In this document: piece after piece, positions 1-9,349 of the stretch
Layout of the letters: each line of letters begins with the position of its first letter
Position numbering within the stretch: the first letter of the stretch is position 1
Source: Druceiella hillmani
Lineage: Eukaryota; Arthropoda; Insecta; Lepidoptera; Hepialidae
Direction: 5' to 3'
NCBI GenBank assembly: GCA_039881145.1
Contig: JAYKKI010000029.1
Location: forward strand, 27,694,001-27,758,000
Length of the DNA stretch: 64,000 nucleotides
Notes under the pieces: generated by a model
The model's database searches: none
The model's input: only the letters and a program-made list of their open reading frames with translations
Told to the model about the DNA's origin: nothing
Program-made: the position numbers and the translations under genes

Positions 1-169
1 CGTTTGCTCTTACTAAAAAGATTTGCTATGTCCACAACATTATTGGTGTAATTATAGTTGGATTGATCATTCTTAATATTTCTGTTTATTTGTGTGTGAT
101 TTTGTCGGACGTATTAATTAATTTTGAGAACTTAGCGTTTAAGCGTTTGCTTGCAGTCAGAGAAAATTC

Positions 170-798
170 AATATTTACAAGATCGTAAGTTACTTATTCC
201 TTTTTTAAGGTTTCGTATCTCAAAACGAAAAAGAATCTCTTGTACGATTACTCACGTGCCTATCAGTCTATCTATACAGCTATTCTTCACAGAAACTGCT
301 TGACGTTGAAACTTGAAATTGAACGCAGCAGTAAAATGATTTTAAGCTACACACGTTGCAGTAATTTACACTCAACAATCAGAATTATTACATATTTTTT
401 TTATATTTAGCTCACGTAATGGTTGCAAGAAACTATAGCGATGATTCTGCAAGTCATATTTTTTTAAATATGCACCGTAATTTACATCTATGACAGATGC
501 CGTAGGAAATTTATTTAAATTTTCCTAGATAAATAATTTATTAAAAACTGTGCGACGTAGAAACTTGGCATAGGGCCCACATACTAGCTATTTTTTTTAA
601 AATATTCATATAAAATATAATGAGCCTTAATTTTATTTTCATTTCATTTCCTCGTTTCTGAAACTACTGAACAAAAAATTATAAAAAAATAACATTGACT
701 AAATTTTAAGATTACAGGAGAACTATAGCGATTATCCCAGATTTTATATTTTTTTAAATACGCACAACGATTTTACACTTGTGAAAGATACAGTAGGT
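170..798 (+). repeat. Decayed dispersed insect repeat, internally duplicated
   Basis: The text from about 200 has the layout of a repeat found widely in insects: a degraded 'gggttccgtacctcaaaa' start (here aggtttcgtatctcaaaacg), then cacgtgcctatcagtctatc, then a 'gaaactgcttgacgttgaaac' block. Two blocks recur about 295 bp apart: 'aactatagcgat...atttttttaaata' near 431 and again near 721, and the 'gaaact...gacgt.gaaactt' block near 290 and 547. I read it as a partly tandem, old copy of that repeat. Related copies lie at 39410, 41605 and (minus) 52080. The family name is not known to me. Confidence 0.5.
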
Positions 799-799
799 A

Positions 800-854
<55 letters not shown>

Positions 855-866
855 TATATTTATATT
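800..866. repeat. (TA)n microsatellite
   Basis: About 65 bp of nearly uninterrupted TA dinucleotide with a few C or G substitutions. Confidence 0.95.
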
Positions 867-1097
867 GAAATCATTAGATATGTAGAGCACAAATTTTCAG
901 CGAGAGCGTGTGTTGAAAATAACCTAAAAATAAAACAAACAAATTAATTGTAAGTTTTGAAGTCAACGTTTAGTGGTACATATCATTGAAAGCAAATTGG
1001 TTAATGAACATCACATATTTTTAAAATATAGAAAAAATTTTGAAAATTGTTAACTAATTTTTTTGTTAACGCTCGCTTTATTTATAGATTTATTATA
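867..1097. other. AT-rich unique sequence, nothing recognised
   Basis: No open reading frame, repeat match or regulatory pattern seen apart from the flanking TA tracts. Confidence 0.6.
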
Positions 1098-1132
1098 TTT
1101 ATATATATATATATATATATATACATATATAC
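1098..1132. repeat. (TA)n microsatellite
   Basis: Short TA dinucleotide run directly upstream of the heat-shock-element array. Confidence 0.9.
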
Positions 1133-1234
1133 AAGCATATACGATGATGTGCGGTTAAAACTCAGAAACGAGTCCGCTATCCTCCTTCCATGAAGAAGGT
1201 TCCCATTTTTACCTGAAGGGCATGCTTAAGGGAC

Positions 1235-1434
1235 GAAAGTTCCGCCATGTAGAAATTCCTAGGACAGTCCAGAATATTGGAGAGCATTCCACAACATTTG
1301 AGAACATACCGGAACGTTCTGGAATGTTTGGAAATAGTCTGGAGCGTTCGAGAATATTCCAGATCATTGTGGAACACTCCAAAATACTCTCGAATGTTGT
1401 GAAATGTTCGGGAACATTGTGGACTATTCGAAAC
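1235..1434 (+). promoter_or_regulatory. Dense heat-shock element (HSE) array
   Basis: HSF binds alternating nGAAn and nTTCn pentamers. Here GAA and TTC blocks recur in strict 5-bp register: GAAagTTC at 1235-1242; GAAcgTTCtgGAAtgTTT at 1312-1329; GAGcgTTCgaGAAtaTTC at 1342-1359; then eight consecutive units at 1392-1429 (GAAtgTTGtgAAAtgTTC, followed by ggGAAcaTTGtgGACtaTTC). Such density is not expected by chance in sequence this AT-rich. The array lies about 40-170 bp upstream of a TATA box, as in insect hsp70 promoters. Both strands are open here for 80-90 codons only because the repeat lacks stops. Inference: a heat-inducible promoter, probably acquired by the Helitron that follows. It could instead be the relic of an hsp gene promoter whose body was lost. 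Confidence 0.75.
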
Positions 1435-1469
1435 CTTTTTTGTATGGGTGGGCTACCTATTGATAGGGG

Positions 1470-1478
1470 TATATAAAG
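1470..1478 (+). promoter_or_regulatory. TATA box of the heat-shock-type promoter
   Basis: TATATAAAG follows 'tgatagggg' and sits 36 bp downstream of the last HSE unit. A start site about 30 bp downstream would fall near 1500. The region after it (1500-1660) is A-rich with repeated 'cagtgaa/aagtg' words, resembling the unstructured leaders of insect heat-shock mRNAs. Confidence 0.7.
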
Positions 1479-1499
1479 CAAGATCTGTCGTAGATTCGA

Positions 1500-1947
1500 A
1501 CATCAATTTTTTATCAGTAAGTTATCAGTGCAGTGAGTGAATAAAAGTAAACAGTGAAATGTGAGTAATCAAAGTAATACAGTGACAAGTGTTTAAAGTG
1601 TAAAAGTGAAAAGTGTTTAAAGTGTAGTGTAGTGTATTTCCTAATAAAAAGTTGATTTCATTTTATTTTATACAATACCCAAACCTAAAAGAGCCAGTTT
1701 CTTGCCAGTTTCGCAGCTAAAGGGCAAAAAGAAAAATAACAGCGAAAAAAGTAAACCGTCGAAAAGCGCGAAGCATATTTACGTTCACAATGAACGAGAA
1801 TGAGTACCGTGAGAAGCAGAGAAACCGAAAAATAACAAAATGAACGAATTGAAGAATCAAGAATTGCGATACAATCTTATAATAAAAAAAATTGTGAACA
1901 CAAGCCACCCATAAAAATATCACCCTGCAAGAAGCGCGGACGACACC
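1500..1947 (+). other. A-rich leader and decayed 5' part of the outer Helitron gene
   Basis: An untranslated-leader-like stretch runs to about 1700, followed by very basic coding-like text (residues such as MNENEYREKQRNRK near 1790) broken by stops. Helitron replicases often begin with a basic, charged N-terminus, so this may be the start of the Rep-helicase gene. Several hundred residues that should separate it from the Rep core at 1948 are missing, so a large internal deletion is likely. Low certainty for the exact gene start. Confidence 0.4.
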
Positions 1948-2081
1948 ACACTGATATCGACAAAATCATAAAAGGTGAATTTCCCGATCTACAGCTCCGG
2001 AAGCTGTACGAAATAGTTATGAAAAACGTGATTCACGGACTATGCGGGTCATTAAAACCCAACAAAGACAGTAACATGCCA
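1948..2081 (+). pseudogene. Outer Helitron Rep-helicase, left fragment
   Basis: Reads DIDKIIKGEFPD, then LYEIVMKNVIHGLCG and NPNS-like residues. This is the conserved Helitron segment (usually '...MIHGPCG..NPNSPCM') just downstream of the HUH catalytic motif. The reading frame stops being homologous at 2081, exactly where the inner Helitron begins (A|T target), and Rep sequence resumes at 5656. The upstream HUH motif and N-terminal region are absent. It lies about 470 bp downstream of the heat-shock-type promoter in the same orientation. Non-functional fragment. Confidence 0.75.
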
Positions 2082-2090
2082 TCTATATAT

Positions 2091-2650
2091 TAATACGTGA
2101 AGCAAAAACTTTGGACCCCTTTTTACGGAAATTGCGCGGACGGAGGAGTATGAAATTTGGCATACTTATAGTTTATATGTAGGAGAAGTGCAGAACGCTA
2201 ATATTTTTCAATAATAATGCTCATAAAGTACATTAAATCAATAAATAAAACATTACACACACTACCATGCATTTGACACACACATGTACATATACAATTG
2301 ACATATGAATAGTCCATAGTTTTATTTTTCCGCTGGCTTTCCATTGTAGTTTATCTGCCAGACAGCTTGCAAGTTATTGTGCTTCAACTTTGTTATTTTC
2401 TCATATATAATAGTAAAAAAATTGATCTTTTATCTAGAATTACAGTTGTTATCATTTAATGTAACAATATTAATAATAATCATAATATTAATACGTGAAG
2501 CAAAAACGTTGTATCTCTTTTACGAAAATTACGCTGACGGATGAGTATGAAATTTGGCACAGTTAAAGTTTGTATGGAGGAGTACGGAAAGCTAAAATTT
2601 TTATATAATAATGCATTAGAAACACATTAAATTAATAAAAAAATAGTTTG

Positions 2651-2681
<31 letters not shown>

Positions 2682-3150
2682 TATACACACATATTGACAT
2701 ATGAGTTGTCAATAATTTAATTTTTCCTCTGGCTTTCCATTGTAGTTTATCTGCCAGACAGTTTCTAAGTTATTGTGCTTTAACTTTGTTATTTTCCAAT
2801 ATATAGTAGTAAAACATTTGACCTTTTATCTGAAATTAAAGTTATTACGATTTAATAAAATATTATTCAATTTTCTAAAGGTTAATAATAACCATAATTT
2901 AAAGGTTAATAATAACCAAAATCTTAATATGCGATGCAAAACCTTTATAGTCCTTTTTACGAAAATTACGCGTCCGGAGGAGTATGAAATTTGGCACAGT
3001 TAAAGTTTATATGGAGAAGAGTGCTGAAAGCTAATATTTTTACATCGAAAGAGATATATCAATTTTTATTAGAAATAACACATATATATGTACTATTTTT
3101 TTTATGGTTGAAGTCTATGGTCAAACTGAGATTAATATTGTTTGTCCATA
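2091..3150 (+). repeat. Three tandem subterminal repeats of the inner Helitron
   Basis: The block 'taatacgtgaagcaaaaac ... ttacgaaaatt.cgc ... gagtatgaaatttggca' starts at 2091, 2489 and 2925, giving periods of about 398 and 436 bp. Each unit also carries 'ctggctttccattgtag' and 'ttatctgccagaca' in its second half (units 1 and 2). The first unit begins at the predicted 5' terminus, so the element has duplicated its own left end. Confidence 0.85.
2650..2690. repeat. (AC)n microsatellite
   Basis: About 28 bp of AC repeats inside the second subterminal Helitron unit; absent from the corresponding part of unit 1 except for short acacac words. Confidence 0.9.
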
Positions 3151-3299
3151 GTCTTACTGAATGTCAAAAATAATAATAATTATGATAATATCCTATTCAT
3201 AGTTTCTTTCGCATACACATATTAATAGACCAAACGCAAATTTAAATAATATTAGTAGTTTACAAATGAAGAAGTAATTTTTAGAGATACATATAAATG

Positions 3300-5470
3300 T
3301 GCACTAAATGTAATTCCAAGACTTTTTCATAGTTATGATCGTGGATTAATGGATTTACAATGGAGGTTTTGCAATGCGAAACGTTTTGAATCTGAAGTGA
3401 CTTTAAGTGACAGGACTGAATTCACTTAATGTTGTCATAAGGGTAAAGCAATATTACCGCCCTTAAGTCAAAATAAATATTTTAAATCATTGTATTATGG
3501 ACTTATTTCAAATGAACCTTCAATAAAAAGTAAGGCCAAAAATTATTTTGAAAACATTTGCAAATATAATTCATCATTTGCTATGGTTAGCTCAAAAGCT
3601 AAAATTTGCGGGGCAGTTACAAGTGGAGTGTATCATTTCAAAAACATGACATTTTTATCACAGATCAGGTTCAATGAATGCGGCATATGGTCGCTCACCA
3701 TGTTGTGCGCAATTCGATTTTTATGATGTCAACACTATCAATTATATATTATCAATTATAGATTACAACAACATTTTAATCAAACATGCAATAACAATAT
3801 AATGCGCAAAATATCTCTTGAATTGGAACGCAGTAATCCTTTGGTACGATCATTCATTGCAATGAAACATTATTGTCACAGAGTTGAAAATAAAAAAAAG
3901 AAATTTGTATGCTCATTAAAGTAAATCATGATTTAAATCAACGCCTGTTCAATGATTCAGTTCAAACTGATCTAGCAGTAATATTTATTACAGTTGATGG
4001 TGAGCCACCTTTGAACGAAATATGATTTCATTTTCAAAAGTTAATAGTATCATCAAAAATATCTCAATTTTAAATTCATCATTAGACCCTTGAGCACATC
4101 CATTACTTTTTTCAAATGGTGATACTGGGTGGCATATCAATATTCCTCATAACGTACCAACTATATCTAATTCAAGAGCACCCAGAAAAAAATTAGCCAT
4201 GCTTCAGTATGCAGCCTATCGACTTGCGATTAGAGAAGATTTCAGCATCTAGCACCATTCACAAAAAAATATTTCTGCAGTGGATATGTATGTGAGAATA
4301 AAGGGCTCAAGATTACATTGCATTCGACAAAATCAAACAATTCTTAGATCTGAAGTTTATGACAATTTAACAGACTACATAGAATTGAACATCAATGCCA
4401 GTAAGTTTGGCCGTAAAATAATTTTACCATCTTCGTTCAATGGATCTCCAAGAAATATGTATCAGAATTATTTAGATGCAATGTCAATTGTACAACATTT
4501 CGGAAAACCGTCTTTATTTATTACAATGACTTGCAATCCAAGTTGGCCAGAAATAGTTAACAATAGTGGTGTAGGTGAAGCTGCTAATTTTAGACCTGAT
4601 ATTATTGTGCGTGTATTCAAGCCATAGTTGAAAGCATTCATAGAGGGACTTATACAAAATAATATCTTTGGTAAAGTTGAAGCACTCATTTATACAATTG
4701 AATTTCAAAAAAGAGGATTGCCTCATGCTCATATTTTACTCACTTTAAATGAGCAAGATAAAATTGTTAATGCTATATATATTAATAAAGTTGTATCTGC
4801 GGAGATTCCTCACATTGAAACACATCCAACATTACATAAATATGTTGTAAAACATATGATGCATGGTCCATGCGGAGTATTAAATCCTAATTCTGTATGT
4901 ATGAGAGATGGAAAATGTATAAAAGAGTATCCAAAACGATTTAATAAAACTACATGTGAATCGTTAAATGGGTATCCATTATACAAAAGACGTGATAATG
5001 GTATTAATGCAGAAGTTCGTGGTAGTTGCCTTGACAATCGGTATGTTGTACCATACAATCCATATTTACTTACTAAATTTAATTGCCATATAAATGTTGA
5101 AGTATGTACTACAGTCAAAAGTGTCAAATATATTTATAAATATGTGTATAAAGGCTATGACTGTGCTTCTGTTGAACTAGACTCTGGTGGAAATGAACAA
5201 GGTCAAAATATAGAAATTAATGAAGTTACCAATTTTTTAATTGTTCGTTATGTCGGATCAACAGAAGCCATATGGCGCATCTATGAATTACCAATGCATT
5301 TTCAGTCACATACTATAATCAGACTTGATATTCATTTACCGCGTCGACAGAATGGATACTTCCGAGAAGGACAAGGACATCAAGTAATTGATAATGAAAG
5401 ACAAACAAAATTATTAGCATTTTTTTAGTTGAATCGATCAGATCCATCAGAACGAGAGTCCTTTTTGAAT
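3300..5470 (+). pseudogene. Inner Helitron Rep (HUH endonuclease) pseudogene
   Basis: Rep nicks DNA to start rolling-circle transposition. The N-terminal part (3300-3726) reads MDLQWRFCNAKRFESE, then CCHKGKAILPPLS and YFENICKYNSSFA, typical of the Helitron-like N domain, with one internal stop. Frame-shifted pieces follow (VDGEPP near 3995, GDTGWHINIPH near 4120, MLQYAAYRL near 4200). The core (4280-5428) is one frame broken by a single TAG at 4625: FITMTCNPSWPEI, then the HUH motif GLPHAHILL, MMHGPCGVLNPNSVCM, and the catalytic-tyrosine region KYIYKYVYKG. Homology stops near 5470, before the helicase. All catalytic motifs are visible, but the gene cannot produce a full protein. Confidence 0.88.
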
Positions 5471-5484
5471 TAATTTTATTTATT

Positions 5485-5624
5485 TTTTTTAAATAGGAAA
5501 ATAACAGCGTTGGCGAAATCTGTGGTTATAGTAGTATATAGTCTTTGACAATATAACCTTAATAATGTTTGAGTATTATATTTTTATAATTTATATTAAA
5601 TAACTTATAATGTAAATTTATTAT
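5485..5624 (+). other. 3' subterminal region of the inner Helitron
   Basis: AT-rich non-coding text between the truncated Rep gene and the terminal hairpin. No homology seen to the corresponding part of the Helitron end at 63811. Confidence 0.5.
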
Positions 5625-5655
5625 GGTCGAATTTCGACCACTGGGCGACCACTAG
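5625..5655 (+). other. Helitron 3' terminal hairpin and CTAG end
   Basis: GGTCGAATTTCGACC can fold (GGTCGA/TCGACC stem, 3-nt loop); 12 nt later comes CTAG, then host T. A related end occurs in reverse at 63811-63841, with hairpin, 12-nt spacer and CAAG. Confidence 0.8.
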
Positions 5656-6644
5656 TTATTTCAAATAATCAAAGACAACGAACAACAAAACAGAAACGAA
5701 GAGATCCTTATGTACCAAACGGGAAAATACATCAACAGTAACGAAGCAGCTTGGCGAATTTTCGGTTTTCCCATACACGAACACGAACCAACTTTTACAT
5801 CTAGCAGTACATTTGGAGAATGGACAGAGAGTTTACTTCACAAAAGACACCGAAAAATTACCTAAAAACCTAAGAATACAACATTATCAGATTTCTTCCA
5901 ACTGTGCCAAACGGATCCATTCCCGAAAACATTACTACATATCAACATCCCTACCTATTATACGTGGAACACGACAAGAAAATTTTTTCAAAGACGATAA
6001 TAAAGAATTCCAGTAAAGAATCATTCAGGAATCATGAAAACTAACACACTAGGCTGAGTATACACAGTACATCCGAACAACGCCGAATGTTTCTATCTCC
6101 GGATGTTGCTACACGAAATACGGGTACCAACAAGTTTCACAGATTTCAAGACTATTGACGGTTACCTTTGCCAGATGTACAGAGAAGCATGTCAACGTTT
6201 AGGACTACTAGAAAACGACAACTGCTCGGAATTAACACTACAATAAGCACTACAACTACTGGGAACCAACAAACAATTTGTTTCTAATTTATATTTAAGT
6301 TAATCACGGCCTCAGCTGAACAAATCGGATACTTATTTGCCAAAATACTAACAACATGTAACTCTTCGAATCCAAACCAGCAATGGGACTCCTTAAGTGA
6401 GAGTATGAGTGATGACATACTGTACCAAATCCGACAAGCTCATAGTAATAAAAAACCAGAGTTTTTCGGGATGTCAGCACCACGACAAGATATTTTCAGT
6501 GTGCCAAACTTCGAAATTACAAAGGAAAAAAGCTACATGATCAACAAACTACTTCAATACATTGATCACAACAAACCACTCCTCAATGACAATAAAAAAA
6601 AGTTCAAGCTTATCATGGACCGGATCAACAATAAATGTTTCTAA
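5656..6644 (+). pseudogene. Outer Helitron Rep C-terminal and linker region
   Basis: Resumes the outer gene interrupted at 2081. Successive frame-shifted pieces read GKYINSNEAAWRIFGFPIHE (about 5720), HLAVHLENGQRVYFT (5805), then YYTWN-like residues, GRVYTVHPNNAECFYLRMLL (6055), EACQRLGLLENDN (6185) and IGYLFAKILTTC (6325), ending in a linker at 6405-6644 (SDDILYQIRQAH ... MINKLLQYIDHNKPLL). These are the conserved blocks between Rep and helicase in Helitron proteins, in correct order. At least three frameshifts and several stops make it a pseudogene. It differs clearly from the inner Helitron, so these are separate families. Confidence 0.85.
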
Positions 6645-6659
6645 TAAAATAAATATGTG

Positions 6660-6850
6660 CTAAACAACACATTGCACTTGCACTGGCACATTGCTGCCAC
6701 TCTTATGGAATGAGGTCGAATTGCCCATTCCGCCCTACAACTACAATTGAATATTGCCAAAAAATAATTCCCAGTATGTAAAATCTCAAGAGCATCTGGA
6801 CGGGATGAACTTCTAAAAGAAGCTAAAATTATCTTATGTTTAATAAAATC
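6660..6850 (+). pseudogene. Outer Helitron Pif1-type helicase fragment
   Basis: Frame-shifted residues IALALA...IAATLME.GRIAHSALQLQLNI, then CKISRASGRDELLKEAKII, match the helicase block 'ASSGIAATLL.GGRTAHS' and the following region of Helitron helicases. The Walker A motif upstream is missing. Homology ends near 6850, and the rest of the helicase and the 3' terminus of this Helitron are gone. Confidence 0.72.
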
Positions 6851-7099
6851 TCTGGCCACACAAACAAATACTAACAAAAATATGAGAGTTGAATTATCAA
6901 ACACGAAACAATAGCATATTTTGTTTAAAAACTTTTACAAATAGCGAAGGCACGTCCTACTGACCAGACAACCAGCCTCTTTGAACTGAATATTGGTTTC
7001 TGCAACATACTACTGAGAAGGAATGCATCGACCAAATTTTCCAAATATTGTTCACAATTCATGCTATTTAAGAGGACAATTTTGACAACTAAAAGTGAT

Positions 7100-7222
7100 A
7101 TTGTCGACGATATCATCTTTTATCGCTATTTATTCGATCTAGCTGTTAGATATAAATTAGACATTGATCAGCTGAACACTGTCTCGGCATTTGTACAGGG
7201 AGAAATCGATATAGATCGTGCG
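7100..7222 (+). pseudogene. Ty1/copia reverse transcriptase scrap
   Basis: Residues YLFDLAVRYKLDIDQLNTV then SAFVQGEID correspond to the start of the copia RT domain ('...ALAVRY.LDI.QMDV.TAFLQGEL.E.IYM'). The match is cut off by a microsatellite at 7216. No other part of the element is visible nearby. It is a different copia family from the one at 26.7 kb. Confidence 0.7.
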
Positions 7223-7350
7223 TGCGTGCGTGCGTGCGTGCGTATTTGCGTGTTTGCGTGTTTGCGTGTTTGTGTATTTGTGTGTATGTGTGAATGTGTG
7301 TGTGTATGTGTGTGTATATATATATATTTATATATATGTATATATATATA
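7216..7350. repeat. Compound microsatellite (GTGC)n-(TG)n-(TA)n
   Basis: Runs of gtgc, then gtttgc/tgtg, then TA. Cys/Val and Tyr/Ile open frames across it are artefacts of the repeat. Confidence 0.95.
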
Positions 7351-7655
7351 AACAGACAATTTTACCTTGTTTTCGATATTGGTAGTTTGACAAATTGCAC
7401 ATGCGTAAGATATAATATTTTGACAGCTTACTTGTCTTTTTAAATGTTGATCTATATAGACACTAAGGCTTCTGTGCTCATGCGCGAATAGTTCTGTTGT
7501 AATGATTAATCTAGATCTCCAAATTTTCTCACTCTGAGGCGGACTCAACAGGACACCTGGATATTAATAATGATGAAGCTAAATTTACGAATGTGTTGTT
7601 TACGTGCGTAAAATTTAAAATATTTACTAAACATAAATCAAATACTCCCATCTAG

Positions 7656-7701
7656 TGCAAAATTGTGGGACTACTTTTAAAAGTTGTCTCACAATTTTGC
7701 A
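7656..7701. repeat. Near-perfect 46-nt palindrome
   Basis: tgcaaaattgtg pairs with cacaattttgca around an inner acttttaaaagt. Of 23 positions, 21 pair by Watson-Crick rules, one is a wobble and one is mismatched. Confidence 0.85.
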
Positions 7702-8842
7702 TTTGAAGAAATTTAGATGTCATTATGAAGCAAAATCCTTGAAAAGGACCTAAAACTGTTATTATTTATCGGACGACAATTCATTGTAAATAACAACTTA
7801 ATATGTCTGGCGGACTAACAAAATTTCCTCTTATGTATCTACAAAACAAATAGATATTTTCTGTAAAGGAATGATTCGGGCAGACACAGGTAGAATTTAA
7901 AATTACAAAATATGCCAAGACGTTATCGTCGTGAAAGTTTATCGTAAATTTGTTTTCTAATTTATATTTAAGTTTTTTAAATATATTTTTTCATATTATC
8001 AAAATCGCTCTAAAATAGGGTCTTGGATATTTTTCAGTGGAATACGATCAACCTTGGCGCAATCTACTGAATTGTGAGTGATGTATTAGAATTACAGCTT
8101 ATTTATATTATTACTAATATTAACACAATTTTACTTAAACTGATTCAGTCACCACAGTTATGTAGAAGTTAGATTTTACACTCAATCAACCTACTAAATG
8201 TGTAAGAATAAAATCTTTTAATCAATAAAAAAGCCGTTTTTAGTACCACCCCACAGGCTGATGTAATATTTACTTAAGTAGGGACACTATTTTAATTATA
8301 TTTTAATTTGTTTCATGAAAATAACAATTCAAGCCATGTGAAGGCGGATAGATGAGGAAAATAGCCCCCAGCAGATAGAGAGTAGGGTCGAGTTGTTCTT
8401 CATTGTGGTAGCGGAGAGAGTTTTTTTTTTATTTAGAATCCTAATGTCTCTCCTTATTTTTAACCTCGAATTATTTTACTGATTTTTGTTTTCTCTTCCG
8501 TATCATAAAAGTTCATGTAAATAAACATGGTACGGTTTCTTCCTTAACAGTTGTCTTTATATAAGTAATAAGTTTAATTTTCAATCACGTTTTTATTCTT
8601 ATTAGAAACAAATAATTAAATATTTCAATGTTTTTTTAAATAGTTTCGTTAAAAAAATGTAATCAAATAATTGGTATAATTTTATGTTTCACTGAAAATA
8701 AAATATTATAGATTTATTTCAACTAAAGTTAATTTTGTTTCAGGTTGAAATGTAACTAAGGTTGTATTTATAAATTTAATTGATTTTAAATTCCTCATAA
8801 TTTAGTGTTGTTAAGAAATTCATTCATATAATTTTAAAGTAT

Positions 8843-8939
8843 CAATTTTTGCATGTATGGAAATGTAATAAAGTGTCTTGCAAACCATTTTTGCAAACAA
8901 TTTTTGCATGTATGGAAATGTAATAAAGTGTCTTGCAAA
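8843..8939 (+). repeat. 55-bp direct tandem duplication
   Basis: A 42-nt block beginning caatttttgcatgtatgg is repeated exactly, at 8843-8884 and 8898-8939. The identity suggests a recent event. Confidence 0.9.
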
Positions 8940-9074
8940 ATCAAAATAAAATCTAACGATTTTGATGAATTTTTGGTATATTTAATTGACATAAAGTTAG
9001 TGGCGGCTACACTTTTACTCACGAACCAATTTTGATATGAATATTTAAAAAAGGTAAAAATTGCTTCTTATAAA

Positions 9075-9101
9075 CATATATATATATATATATATTTATA
9101 C

Positions 9102-9158
<57 letters not shown>

Positions 9159-9163
9159 TATAT
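9075..9163. repeat. (TA)n microsatellite
   Basis: About 90 bp of TA repeats with a few interruptions. Confidence 0.95.
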
Positions 9164-9349
9164 GACAAAATTTGGCTTTTAAAAAAATCTCTTAGTTTTC
9201 GAGACATTTTAAATTTATGAAACAAACCCCTGTGGATCGACCTTTTGGTTGCCATGATTGTTATTGTTTTTAGTTACGTCTAGTGGAGTAAAACACTTTC
9301 GAATTTAAGGAAATATTTTACGTCAACTTAGAAGATTCTCTAAAAAAAT

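Larger units (their letters stand above)
2082..5655 (+). mobile_element. Inner Helitron, near complete in termini
   Basis: The left end begins TCTATATATTAATACGTG after an A (2081); this start resembles insect Helitron 5' ends. The right end has the classic layout: a short hairpin (GGTCGAATTTCGACC, 5625-5639), 12 nt, then CTAG (5652-5655), followed by T. Helitrons move by rolling-circle replication, end in CTRR and insert between A and T without target duplication; all three traits fit. At 3,574 bp it holds a decayed Rep domain but no helicase, so it is a deletion derivative dependent on an autonomous relative. It interrupts the Rep gene of another Helitron. Confidence 0.78.
7351..9060. other. 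AT-rich region without recognised genes
   Basis: No credible coding sequence. It contains the 46-nt palindrome at 7656 and a 55-bp tandem duplication at 8843. Confidence 0.6.

Noticed and set aside
1209..1481. Open frames of 66-90 codons on both strands over the HSE array
   Set aside because: They follow from the GAA/TTC repeat pattern lacking stops; no protein similarity and opposing frames overlap completely.
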